Assembly: GCA_964575255.1 (NCBI GenBank)
Contig: CAZNPZ010000011.1
Span: 1 to 64,000 of the forward strand
From: JAEZHK01 sp964575255
Lineage (GTDB): Bacteria > Bacillota > Clostridia > Christensenellales > Aristaeellaceae
Length of the DNA: 64,000 nt
Direction of reading: 5' to 3'
Each line of letters starts with the position of its first letter. The first letter of the stretch is position 1. This document shows positions 25,962-34,588 of the stretch, in pieces. Under the pieces are notes generated by a model. The model was not told the DNA's origin. It ran no database searches and was given only the letters and a program-made list of their open reading frames with translations. The position numbers and the translations under genes were made by a program.

Positions 25962-28289
25962 TTATGATTTTCCAATTCTTGCCGCCATCACGGTGATGTC
26001 GTCGCGCGCCTCGCCCTGGCGCGTAAGCGACAGCTTCGTCAGCGCCTCGCACAGCGCCTGCGGCGCTTCGGAAGATAGTTCCAGCACCGCCTGCTCCAGC
26101 CACTCCCGCTCGCCTTCGCGGGAAATGTCAATCAGCCCGTCGGTCATCATCAGGATCACGTCGCCCGGCACGAGCCGCAGATGCGTCCCGGCGGGCTTCA
26201 CGCCGTCCAGAATTCCCATCGGCAGCCGCCCGCCCTCGACGCGGATCAGCTCCCCCCGCCGGATCAGGAAGCTGTCGCAGCCGCCCAGCTTGGAAAACGT
26301 TGCGTTGCAGGCGTTGAGGTCCAAAACGCACAGGTCGACCGTCGCGAACATGTCCTCCCCGCCGAGCAGCATCAGAAGCTGATTGACCGAATCGAACGTC
26401 AGCGCGTGATCCACCTCCGCCGAGAGGAACCTTCGGATCAGCCTGACCGCCGTGCGGCTCTCGCGCGCGGCGTCGCTTCCGGTGCCCATGCCGTCGGAGA
26501 GCATCATCAGAACCCGCCCGTTCGGAAGCCCCGCCGCCAGATGGCTGTCGCCGGAGACTTGCCCCTCGTCCTTCGCGCGGCTGACAAAGCCCACCGTCGC
26601 GGTGTAGCGCGGCGCTTGAAAGAAACACAGTTCGCTCGAAAGCCCCGCGTCCGGCAGCGCCGGCGCGCGAAGCGGCACGCCCAGTTCCATCGTCAGCCGC
26701 TCGGCGGCGCGCTTCGCCTCGTCCGGCCGCCATACGCCCTCCCGTTTCACGGCCGTGACCGTCACCTGCCCGCCGGTCGGCGCGCGCAGCGCCAGGACTT
26801 CGCGGGTTTTAATGTCCTCGCGGTCGAGCGCCGCCACCGCCTGCCGGGACAGCGCCCCGTCCACCTTGACCGGCTGCGAAAGCGCACCCGACGCGCCGAG
26901 CAGCAGCGACTCCGCCTGCCGGAACTGTTTTCCAAGCAGCGCCGACGCCTGCCCCCGCGCCTGTGCCGAACGCCGCTGATCTGCGAATTCCTTCAGCATC
27001 GGCCCCAGTCGCTTTGGGATCTGCTCCGCGCGGCGGCACTTCCTCGCGATCTCCGGCGGCATCTCGTCCTTCTCCGAAAGCGTCTCCCCCGCGGCGGCGC
27101 GCTTGACCAGGTCGCACAACAGCCGCCCGGCGCGTCCGCTGCCGCCGTCCCAGCACGCCTGACACCCGGCGCAGCCGCGGCACAGGCGCGAACGCATCTT
27201 TGCAACCACCTGCCGCTCGTCCGGGCCGTCAAACGGCGCCTCGTAGCCGCCCGCCATCTCGCCGAATACCTGGCCCAGCGCGCGTACGCGCCGCCTGGCG
27301 TCCAGCAGCAGCCGCGCCGCGAGCCGCTCCGGGTCGTGCCCGCGCTCGGCGGGCAGAAACCACGCCCACACCTTCTCCATGAAACTCGGCGGCAGCAGGC
27401 AGTACACAAGCCCCGCCAGAAACGCCTGCCAAGGGTGCATCGCGCCGTACGAGCCGCCCATGCCGTAGATGAGCGTCACGGTGTTGCACAGCGCGAACGC
27501 CAGCGCGCTCGCCCATCGGCCCATCCCACTCGCCGCGCCCGCCGTCAGCGCGCACAGCCCAAGCGCCGCGCCGATGAACCGGTCTCCGCCCGAAAACGAC
27601 AGCGCCGCCCCGAACAGAAGCCCCGCCGCCGCGCCCTGCCCCGCGCCCAGCGAAGACGCGATCAGGCAAAAAATCCCCGCGACGAGCGGCGCGGCAAGCG
27701 GCCCGGCTACGGGGATCAGCCTCAGGCCCATCGCAGCGAGCGCCGTTACCAGATAAAGCGCGATTCGCTCGTCCCGCATCAGGTGATCGCGGGACGAACG
27801 AATGGTCAGCGCGCTCAATAGAACCGGCGCGACGCACGCGGCGATCACCGCGTTGGCGGCGGCCATCATCTGGTTGTAGGGAATGCCCTGCGAGGAAGCG
27901 AGCGCCGGAATCAGCGTGGACAGCCCCGCGATCAGCGAGACCTGCGCGTCCTTCCCGCCCAAAAAAGCGTCCCTGCCCGGCGCGGGCCGATACTTGGCGG
28001 GGAGGAGCGCCACCGCCTTATGAAGCGCCTGCGCGATCGCAAGGCCCAGGAGCGGCGTCAGCGCGAAAAACCCAAGCGACGGGTTCAGCCCCAGAAGGCA
28101 ACCCAGCCAAAGCACCCAGGCTGGCGTGCCGGCGGCGAGACCCGCCGCCATCATCGCGATGGCGAAGGGCGACTGATCGGTGAGCAGCGTCGCGCGGGTC
28201 AGAAGCAGCATCAGAACCGACAAAGTCGCCTGCCGGGCAACCGCCAGCGCGCCGCCTGGGCGCGCCGCGCGCGTCTCTTCACGCAGCAT
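25962..28289 (-). CDS. spoIIE: Stage II sporulation protein E (SpoIIE)
   Basis: Membrane serine phosphatase that activates sigma-F in the forespore by dephosphorylating the anti-anti-sigma factor. 775 residues from MLREETRAARPGG, whose ATG lies seven bases behind GGAGGA; longer starts are unsupported. About ten membrane helices fill residues 20-320; a cysteine cluster CRGCAGCQACW follows near 385; the C-terminal 230 residues are a PP2C-like phosphatase with LMMLSDGMGTGSDAARESRT, DLCVLDLN and LMMTDGLIDI. Its presence argues for endospore formation. Confidence 0.93.
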   Translation of the reverse strand: MLREETRAARPGGALAVARQATLSVLMLLLTRATLLTDQSPFAIAMMAAGLAAGTPAWVLWLGCLLGLNPSLGFFALTPLLGLAIAQALHKAVALLPAKYRPAPGRDAFLGGKDAQVSLIAGLSTLIPALASSQGIPYNQMMAAANAVIAACVAPVLLSALTIRSSRDHLMRDERIALYLVTALAAMGLRLIPVAGPLAAPLVAGIFCLIASSLGAGQGAAAGLLFGAALSFSGGDRFIGAALGLCALTAGAASGMGRWASALAFALCNTVTLIYGMGGSYGAMHPWQAFLAGLVYCLLPPSFMEKVWAWFLPAERGHDPERLAARLLLDARRRVRALGQVFGEMAGGYEAPFDGPDERQVVAKMRSRLCRGCAGCQACWDGGSGRAGRLLCDLVKRAAAGETLSEKDEMPPEIARKCRRAEQIPKRLGPMLKEFADQRRSAQARGQASALLGKQFRQAESLLLGASGALSQPVKVDGALSRQAVAALDREDIKTREVLALRAPTGGQVTVTAVKREGVWRPDEAKRAAERLTMELGVPLRAPALPDAGLSSELCFFQAPRYTATVGFVSRAKDEGQVSGDSHLAAGLPNGRVLMMLSDGMGTGSDAARESRTAVRLIRRFLSAEVDHALTFDSVNQLLMLLGGEDMFATVDLCVLDLNACNATFSKLGGCDSFLIRRGELIRVEGGRLPMGILDGVKPAGTHLRLVPGDVILMMTDGLIDISREGEREWLEQAVLELSSEAPQALCEALTKLSLTRQGEARDDITVMAARIGKS

Positions 28290-28494
28290 GTTCATTCCTC
28301 CGTAAATGCGTGGCTTGGTGCCCCCGATTGACGGCATTGTATATGCGCCCCGCGCCGCGCGTATTCGCGAAACGCGCCGAACTTCGAAATTTTCCGAAGC
28401 CGGCGCGCGCTCCCCCCGCGCATCATCTCCTTCGATAATTGGAAAAAAATGCAATTTTTGGATTGTGAAGAATTCATGTTTCGTATACGACTGG

Positions 28495-28524
28495 TTGACA
28501 AATACGCGCGGCACGTGCTATCAT
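28495..28524 (+). promoter_or_regulatory. Promoter of the lysine riboswitch-ABC operon
   Basis: TTGACA (28495-28500), 18 bases, TATCAT (28519-28524) with an extended TGC. Transcription would begin just before the riboswitch. Confidence 0.8.
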
Positions 28525-28535
28525 CACCGTAATAC

Positions 28536-28695
28536 GATAGAGGCGCAGCGAGGATGAGTACCCGGCGGAGAAGGTATTCCGTGAAACCGGGGAAAGGAAC
28601 AACTGCCGAAACGGCCTGGCAGACATGCTACGCCGTTGGTTCGCAAGTGAAAATCTTGCGGACTCCCGCCCGGAGTATTGGGCGGAGGTGCTGTC
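28536..28695 (+). ncRNA. Lysine riboswitch (L box)
   Basis: The 5' arm GATAGAGGCGC pairs with the 3' end GGTGCTGTC to form P1. Inside occur the family-conserved strings in order: GATGAGTA, GGAGAAGG, TTCCGTGAAA, GGGAAAGG, CTGCCGAA, and GGACTCCCGCCC..GGGCGGAGG. These match the lysC leader of Bacillus subtilis position by position at the conserved core. It precedes a Dpp/Opp-type importer, so that importer should be switched off by lysine. Confidence 0.93.
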
Positions 28696-28709
28696 GGTGA
28701 AGGCCAGAG

Positions 28710-28745
28710 AGGGCTGCATCGATGGATGCGGCTCTTTGTTTTTCT
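28710..28745 (+). terminator. Riboswitch expression platform: intrinsic terminator
   Basis: AGGGCTGCATC, loop GATG, GATGCGGCTCT (11 pairs including two G-U), then TTGTTTTT. It sits 15 bases after the aptamer and 50 before the coding start, as in transcription-terminating lysine riboswitches. Confidence 0.88.
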
Positions 28746-28793
28746 GGGGAGTCCATGGTGAAACCGAATTCGAGAAAAGGGGTGCATTCAAAC

Positions 28794-30398
28794 GTGAAGA
28801 AGGTTCTAGCCATCCTGCTCGCCCTGATGACCGCGTTGACGCTGATGCCTGCGGTCAGCATGGCGGAGGCGCCGGACAACACGCTCAAGCTGTTCCTGAT
28901 CGACGACCCGGAGACGCTGGACGGCCAGCTCACCACCGACTCCTACACCATCCCGCTCAACTGCTTTGACCGCCTGGTCGAGTGCGAAACCAACGAAGCG
29001 GGCGAAGCCGTGCTGGTGCCGGGCCTCGCCAAGAGCTGGGACGTGTCCGAAGACGGCCTCGTCTACACCTTCCACCTGCAGGAGGGCGTCAAGTTCCAGA
29101 ACGGCGCCGACTTCACGGCGGACGACGTGGTCTACACCGTCAACCGCATGATGAACCCCAAGACCCTCGCCAAGAACACCGACTTCATGGACATGATCAA
29201 GGGCGCGAAGGCGTTCTATGAGGATACCACCGGCGCGGTCACCTCCGTCGAGGGCGTCGTGGCCTTGGACGATCTGACCGTCCAGATCACGCTGGAAAGC
29301 CCGTTCGGCTCCTTCCTCGCCAACATCGCCACCCCCGGCTGCGGTATCTACGACCGTGAGACCACCGAAGCCGCCGGCGACCAGTTCGGCGTCGACCCCG
29401 CGAAGTGCATCGGCACCGGCCCTTTCCAGGTCGTGAAGTGGGAGCGCGCCAACTCCGTGGAACTTGTCACCAACCCCAACTACTTCAAGGGCGCCTCCAA
29501 GCTGGACGGCATCATCTTCAAGATCGTGCCCGACGAGGACACGCAGCGCATGATGTTTGAGACCGGCGAAGTCGACGTGTTCAACTTTGAGTACGGCCCC
29601 AGCCAGCTCGATTACTTCATGAGCACCGGCGACTACAAGGACCACATCATCTCCGGCTGGCGCGCCGGCACCTACTACTACCTGTTCAACGAGTCGATCC
29701 CGCCGCTTGACAACGTCAAGGTTCGCCAGGCGCTGTTCATGGCGATCGACCGCCAGGCCATTCTGGACGCGCTGTACAGCGGCAAGGGCCAGCTGACCGA
29801 CAACTTCGTGCCGGAAGGCGTGCTGGGCCACAATCCGGAAGCGCCGGAGATCAAGTATGATCCTGAAGCGGCCAAGGCGCTGCTCGCCGAGGCGGGCTAT
29901 CCCGACGGCTTCACGATGGACGTCGCCCAGTTTGCCGACAGCTCCGCCGCGCAGCAGGTCAACGAGATCGTGCAGAGCTACCTCGCGGAAGTCGGCATCA
30001 CCGTCAACATCAACCTCATGGACGACGCGACCTTCTACGGCCTGCGCGCCGAAGGCAAGCTGCCCTCCTACTACAACTCGTGGTCGGCGGACTTCAATGA
30101 CCCGGACAACTTCCTCTACACCTTCTTCTCGAAAAAGAACTCCCTCTCCCGCTCCTCCAACTACCACAACGAGGAAGTCTGGAAGATGCTGGAAGAGGCC
30201 CGCGTGATGGTCGATCCGGAAGCGCGCCTGAAGAAGTATCAGGAAGCCGAGGCCATCATCGTCCACACCGACTACGCAATCCTGCCGATGTTCCAGCGCG
30301 AGCACCTGTTCTGCCTGAATCCGCGCGTGAAGAACTACAAGGTCGCGTGGAACGGCTGGAACGACCAGAGCTTCTACTCGGTCGAAATCGTCAACTGA
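28794..30398 (+). CDS. dppA: ABC transporter substrate-binding protein, peptide/nickel family 5
   Basis: Captures the substrate of the importer encoded downstream. 534 residues from a GTG behind AAAGGGGTG; the frame is open back into the riboswitch terminator, which cannot be coding. Signal peptide MKKVLAILLALMTALTLMPAVSMAEA without lipobox. Family 5 features: SYTIPLNCFDRLVE, LAKSWDVSEDGLVYTFHLQEGVKF and GTGPFQVVKWERANSVELV. Family 5 proteins bind peptides, but also single amino acids, opines or metals. Control by lysine suggests lysine, a lysine-rich peptide or a relative as ligand. Confidence 0.9.
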   Translation: MKKVLAILLALMTALTLMPAVSMAEAPDNTLKLFLIDDPETLDGQLTTDSYTIPLNCFDRLVECETNEAGEAVLVPGLAKSWDVSEDGLVYTFHLQEGVKFQNGADFTADDVVYTVNRMMNPKTLAKNTDFMDMIKGAKAFYEDTTGAVTSVEGVVALDDLTVQITLESPFGSFLANIATPGCGIYDRETTEAAGDQFGVDPAKCIGTGPFQVVKWERANSVELVTNPNYFKGASKLDGIIFKIVPDEDTQRMMFETGEVDVFNFEYGPSQLDYFMSTGDYKDHIISGWRAGTYYYLFNESIPPLDNVKVRQALFMAIDRQAILDALYSGKGQLTDNFVPEGVLGHNPEAPEIKYDPEAAKALLAEAGYPDGFTMDVAQFADSSAAQQVNEIVQSYLAEVGITVNINLMDDATFYGLRAEGKLPSYYNSWSADFNDPDNFLYTFFSKKNSLSRSSNYHNEEVWKMLEEARVMVDPEARLKKYQEAEAIIVHTDYAILPMFQREHLFCLNPRVKNYKVAWNGWNDQSFYSVEIVN

Positions 30399-30601
30399 AC
30401 GTTGAAATTTCCTTCGGATATTTCAACGCGGCAGATGAATTCCGCTTCGCGTCTTTCATCTGCTTTAAGAAGAACTGCGCGGGCCTGAAATCCTCACGGA
30501 TTTCCGGGCGGCCCGCTGACGTAAGGAAATGTTTCTTCCACCAACCTTCGGGCTGGTGGAAGAAACTTCATTCCCGGCGCACAGGTCGCCGGGAATGATT
30601 T
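30399..30601 (+). repeat. Intergenic repeat family C, copy 2, inside the ABC operon
   Basis: GTTGAAATTTCCTTCGGATATTTCAAC, GCAGATGAA..TTCATCTGC, GGCCTGAAATCC..GGATTTCCGGGC, GTTTCTTCCACCAACC/GGCTGGTGGAAGAAAC and ATTCCCGGCG..CGCCGGGAAT follow each other. It separates the binding-protein gene from the permeases and could stabilise the upstream mRNA so more binding protein is made. Confidence 0.75.
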
Positions 30602-30673
30602 CATGGGACGACGAGGTTTTGTACACTCAATTCCCGTCGCGTTTGAAATACTCCGGCGAAAGTGAGCAGAAGT

Positions 30674-31585
30674 ATGGGCAAATACATCCTCCGGCGCGTC
30701 CTGATCACCATTCCGGTTTTGATCGGCATGGTGTTCGTGATCTACTTCATGTTAAACGTCGTGGCGGGCGACCCGGTCACGATCATGATGAAGGAAAAGA
30801 TCAAGCCGGACGTGATCGAGACGCTTCGAAAATCCATGCACCTGGACGACCCGTTCGTCGTGCGCTTCGGCCGCTACATCTGGGACGCGCTGCACGGCGA
30901 CCTGGGCACCTCCTACAAGCTGAAAACGCCGGTCACCACGCTGATCGCTGGCGCGTTCCCCACGACAATGAAACTGGCGCTGCTCGCGGCGCTGTTCGCG
31001 TGGATCGTGGGCATTCCCATCGGCGTCGTTTCCGCCGTCAAAAAGAATACATGGGTCGACCACCTGTTCATGGGCTTTTCGCTGTTCGGCGTTTCGATGC
31101 CCGTGTTCTGGATCGGGTTGATCCTTCAGAATACGTTCAAATTCGTGCTGCCGGTTTCCGGCTTTGACACCTGGAAACATATGATCCTTCCGACGATTGT
31201 GCTCGGCTGGCAGTCCAGCGGCACGATCTCGCGGCTGACCCGGTCAAGCCTCCTTGAGGTCATGCGCAACGACTACATCCGCACCGCCCGCGCGAAGGGG
31301 CTGAAGGACTTCCTGGTCATCACCAACCACGCCTTCAAAAACGCGATCATTCCGGTGGTCACGGTGATGGCGATCCAACTGGCGAGCCTGCTCTCCGGCG
31401 CGGTCATCACGGAGACCATCTTCTCGATCCCCGGCATCGGGCGGCTTTCGGTCAGCGCCATCGAAAACCGGGACGCGCCGCTCTTGCAGGGCACGGTGAT
31501 CTTCACCGCCGCGCTGATCATCGCGGGGAATTTAATCGCGGACTTGCTTTATTCAGTGATCGATCCGAGAATTCGCGTCGACTGA
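30674..31585 (+). CDS. dppB: ABC transporter permease, DppB/OppB type
   Basis: First transmembrane subunit of the importer, 303 residues. N-terminal MGKYILRRVLITIPVLIGMVFVIYFML is the standard first helix; the middle holds GDLGTSYK and the EAA-loop pattern DYIRTARAKGL; the end SVIDPRIRVD is typical. A GTG four codons earlier is an alternative start; neither has a strong ribosome site. Followed after 92 bases, including a short family C-like hairpin, by the partner permease. Confidence 0.9.
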   Translation: MGKYILRRVLITIPVLIGMVFVIYFMLNVVAGDPVTIMMKEKIKPDVIETLRKSMHLDDPFVVRFGRYIWDALHGDLGTSYKLKTPVTTLIAGAFPTTMKLALLAALFAWIVGIPIGVVSAVKKNTWVDHLFMGFSLFGVSMPVFWIGLILQNTFKFVLPVSGFDTWKHMILPTIVLGWQSSGTISRLTRSSLLEVMRNDYIRTARAKGLKDFLVITNHAFKNAIIPVVTVMAIQLASLLSGAVITETIFSIPGIGRLSVSAIENRDAPLLQGTVIFTAALIIAGNLIADLLYSVIDPRIRVD

Positions 31586-31677
31586 CGCTTGCGCAGAAAA
31601 TCTGCTTCGCATCTTTTCTGCGCGTTTGGAGAACTGCGCGGGTCCAGGTTCCCATCTCATTCAGAGAGGTACGACGG

Positions 31678-32616
31678 ATGAACAAGCGAAATCCCTTCCG
31701 GTTCCGAAGCCCTTCGGACAAGTACTCGCAGGCCGCGGCGGAGGCCATTCTGGCGGGCGAAGGCCCGACCCAGGGCGCGGGCCTTCTGGACAGTCTGAAA
31801 GACATGCTGCGTGTAAACCGAGCGGCGATGCTGGGGCTCATCATCGTCGTTCTGTTCGCGCTGATGGCGATCTTCGCGCCGCTTATCGCGCCCTACGACC
31901 CGTATAAAGTCGTGCTGAAAGACCGGCTCAAACCGCCGTCCGTCATACACCTGCTCGGCAACGACGAGATCGGCCGCGACATGCTGACCCGCGTGATGTA
32001 CGGCGGGCGGGTTTCGCTCGCGATCGGCCTGGTGCCCTCGTTTTTGTCGCTGATCCTCGGCTCCACGCTGGGGCTGATCGCGGGCTACTACGGCGGCAAG
32101 GTGGACGGGTTCATCATGCGCCTCGCGGACGTGATGCTGGCGTTCCCGTCGCTGCTGCTCGCGATGGTGGTCATGTACATCCTGGGCGCGACACTTCTGA
32201 ACCTTTTCATCGCATTATCGATCATAAACTGGGCGGGCACGGCGCGGGTGGTGCGCGCGCAGACGCTGGCGCTGAAGGAAAAGGAATTCATCGAATCGGC
32301 CAGGTCGATGGGCGTCAGCCGGTTCATGATCATGTTCCGGCACATCCTGCCCAACTGCATTCCAAGCCTGATTGTGCTCTTCACGCTGGACATCCCCGCC
32401 GCGATCCTGTCGGAGTCCAGTTTGAGCTTCCTCGGCGTCGGCGCGCAGCCGCCCACGGCCAGCTGGGGTCTGATGATCTCGCAGGGCAAGAAATTCGCCT
32501 ACCAGTGCCCGTGGCTGGTGCTCGCGCCGGGCGTCGTGATCCTTTTAATCACGCTGGCGTTCAACTTTTTGGGCGACGGCCTGCGCGACGCGATGGATCC
32601 CTACTTGAAAACCTGA
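31678..32616 (+). CDS. dppC: ABC transporter permease, DppC/OppC type
   Basis: Second transmembrane subunit, 312 residues. A 40-residue cytoplasmic extension precedes the first helix (AAMLGLIIVVLFALMAIFAPLI). Conserved HLLGNDEIGRDMLTRVMYGGRVSL and the EAA-like FIESARSMGVSRFMIM are seen. ATG behind AGAGG. The two ATPase genes follow directly. Confidence 0.92.
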   Translation: MNKRNPFRFRSPSDKYSQAAAEAILAGEGPTQGAGLLDSLKDMLRVNRAAMLGLIIVVLFALMAIFAPLIAPYDPYKVVLKDRLKPPSVIHLLGNDEIGRDMLTRVMYGGRVSLAIGLVPSFLSLILGSTLGLIAGYYGGKVDGFIMRLADVMLAFPSLLLAMVVMYILGATLLNLFIALSIINWAGTARVVRAQTLALKEKEFIESARSMGVSRFMIMFRHILPNCIPSLIVLFTLDIPAAILSESSLSFLGVGAQPPTASWGLMISQGKKFAYQCPWLVLAPGVVILLITLAFNFLGDGLRDAMDPYLKT

Positions 32617-32631
32617 CGGGAGGGCGGTACA

Positions 32632-33624
32632 ATGGACATGATGGCAAAAGAGCCGCTCCTCTCGATCGAGGGGCTGGTGACCACCTTTCGCATGCGATCC
32701 GGCTCCGGAAACGCGGTGCAGGACGTCACCCTTGAAATCGGCCGCGGCGAGACGGTGGGTCTCGTGGGCGAGTCCGGCTGCGGCAAGAGCATGACCGCGA
32801 TGAGCGTGATGGGTTTACTCCCCGACACGGCGAAGATCACCGCCGGGAAGATCAGCCTTTCGGGCGAGGACCTAACAAAGTTCACGCGCAAACAGATGCT
32901 CAGGATCACCGGCGACCGGATCTCGATGATCTTTCAGGAGCCGATGACCTCGCTGAATCCGGTCAAAACCGTCGGCCACCAGGTGCGCGAGGCGATCCTT
33001 CTGCACCAGAAGCTGTCCCGCGCGGAGGCGAAAGCGCGCGTCATCGACATCTTCCAGAAAGTCGGCATCCCGGAACCCGAACGGCGCTACGGCCAGTACC
33101 CGCACCAGCTTTCGGGGGGCTTACGTCAGCGGGTGATGATCGGCATGGCGATGGTCTGCTCGCCCGATCTATTGATCGCGGACGAGCCGACGACGGCGCT
33201 CGACGTAACGATCGAGGCGCAGATTCTCCGGCTGATGCAGGCGCTTCAGCGGGATCAGGGCACGTCGATCCTGATGATCACGCACAACCTCGGCGTCGTG
33301 GCCGAGATCTGCGACCGGGTGTACGTGATGTACGCCGGGCAGGTGGTGGAGCAGGCGGACGTGCACCAGCTGTTCAAGCATCCCGCCCACCCGTACACCG
33401 AAGGGCTTCTGATGTCGCTGCCCCGCATCCGGAACAACAGGGAGCGGCTTACGAGCATCCGCGGCATGGTGCCCTCGCTTTCGAGTATGCCCTCCGGCTG
33501 CCGCTTCTCGCCCAGGTGCGACAAGGCGTGCGACCGCTGCCGCGCGGAAGCCCCGAAGCTTACCGACCTCGGAAACGGCCACTTCGCGCGCTGCTTCCTT
33601 TTTGAGAAAGGGGGCGACGCGTAA
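32632..33624 (+). CDS. dppD: ABC transporter ATP-binding protein, DppD type
   Basis: One of two ATPases energising the importer, 330 residues. Walker A GESGCGKSMT near 46, Q loop FQEPMTSLNP, signature LSGGLRQR, Walker B LLIADEPTTALDV, and the C-terminal oligopeptide-transporter extension with SLSSMPSGCRFSPRCDKACDRC, which may bind an iron-sulfur cluster in this family. ATG follows GGGAGG. The stop overlaps the next start (TAATG). Confidence 0.93.
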   Translation: MDMMAKEPLLSIEGLVTTFRMRSGSGNAVQDVTLEIGRGETVGLVGESGCGKSMTAMSVMGLLPDTAKITAGKISLSGEDLTKFTRKQMLRITGDRISMIFQEPMTSLNPVKTVGHQVREAILLHQKLSRAEAKARVIDIFQKVGIPEPERRYGQYPHQLSGGLRQRVMIGMAMVCSPDLLIADEPTTALDVTIEAQILRLMQALQRDQGTSILMITHNLGVVAEICDRVYVMYAGQVVEQADVHQLFKHPAHPYTEGLLMSLPRIRNNRERLTSIRGMVPSLSSMPSGCRFSPRCDKACDRCRAEAPKLTDLGNGHFARCFLFEKGGDA

Positions 33625-34586
33625 TGGAAACCCTGCTTCGCGCGGAGCGCCTGGTCAAGGAATTCCCGGTGAAGCGCGGCACCGTCCACGCGGTGTCGGA
33701 CGTCAGCTTTGAGGTTCACCGCGGCGAGACGCTGTGCGTCGTGGGTGAGTCCGGCTGTGGCAAGTCCACGCTGGGGCGGCTGCTGCTCCGGCTGATCGAG
33801 CCGACCTCAGGACAGGTGTTCCTGGGAAGCGACGAAATCACCGCGCTCGCGCCGGGGGCGCTTCGGAACGCGCGGCGGCGGATGCAGATGATCTTTCAGG
33901 ACCCCTACGCGTCGCTCGACCCGCGCATGACCGTCGGCCAGATCATCTCGGAGCCGCTTAAGACCTATTCCATCGGGAACACCGGGGAGCGGGAACGCCG
34001 AGTCCGGGAATTGATGGAGAAAGTGGGCATCCGGCCCGAATTCGTCAGCCGCTACCCGCACCAGTTTTCCGGCGGCCAGCGGCAGCGCATCGGCATCGCG
34101 CGCGCGCTGGCGCTGAGCCCGGAACTGATCGTTTGCGACGAGCCGGTGTCCGCGCTGGACGTGTCGATCCAGGCGCAGATACTAAACCTGCTTCGCGACA
34201 TCCAGGCGGAGATGAACCTGACGTACCTGTTCATCTCGCACGATCTGTCGGTCGTCCGCTACATCGCCGACCGGGTGTGCGTGATGTTCCTGGGCAAGGT
34301 CTGCGAAATCGGCGACGCAAATGCGCTCTACGAGCGCCCCATGCACCCATACACAAAGTTCCTGCTGGAATCGGTGCCCCAGCCTGACCCGGACCTAAGA
34401 AACCGAGAACGCAGGATCCTGACCGGCGAGGTCGGCTCGCCGCTGAACCCCCCGGCAGGCTGCCGGTTCCATCCCCGCTGCCCTCACGCGACCGACCTTT
34501 GTAAGACCGTCGAACCGCCGCTTACGGATCAGGGCGGGCGGAAGGTCGCCTGCCATCACGCACTGAAGTTCACAAGGGGGTTGTAA
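33624..34586 (+). CDS. dppF: ABC transporter ATP-binding protein, DppF type
   Basis: Second ATPase, 320 residues. Walker A GESGCGKST, FQDPYASLDPRMTV, signature FSGGQRQRIGIARAL, Walker B LIVCDEPVSALDV and a similar cysteine-bearing tail PAGCRFHPRCPHATDLC. Translationally coupled to dppD and two bases from the inhibitor gene. The set A-B-C-D-F is complete. Confidence 0.93.
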   Translation: METLLRAERLVKEFPVKRGTVHAVSDVSFEVHRGETLCVVGESGCGKSTLGRLLLRLIEPTSGQVFLGSDEITALAPGALRNARRRMQMIFQDPYASLDPRMTVGQIISEPLKTYSIGNTGERERRVRELMEKVGIRPEFVSRYPHQFSGGQRQRIGIARALALSPELIVCDEPVSALDVSIQAQILNLLRDIQAEMNLTYLFISHDLSVVRYIADRVCVMFLGKVCEIGDANALYERPMHPYTKFLLESVPQPDPDLRNRERRILTGEVGSPLNPPAGCRFHPRCPHATDLCKTVEPPLTDQGGRKVACHHALKFTRGL

Positions 34587-34588
34587 TT

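Noticed and set aside
28722..28793. Extended N-terminus for the dppA gene
   Set aside because: These bases form the riboswitch terminator hairpin and spacer; the GTG at 28794 begins a normal signal peptide.
28806..30305. Minus-strand open frame of 499 codons across dppA
   Set aside because: Mirror of a well-supported binding-protein gene; composition typical of an antisense frame.
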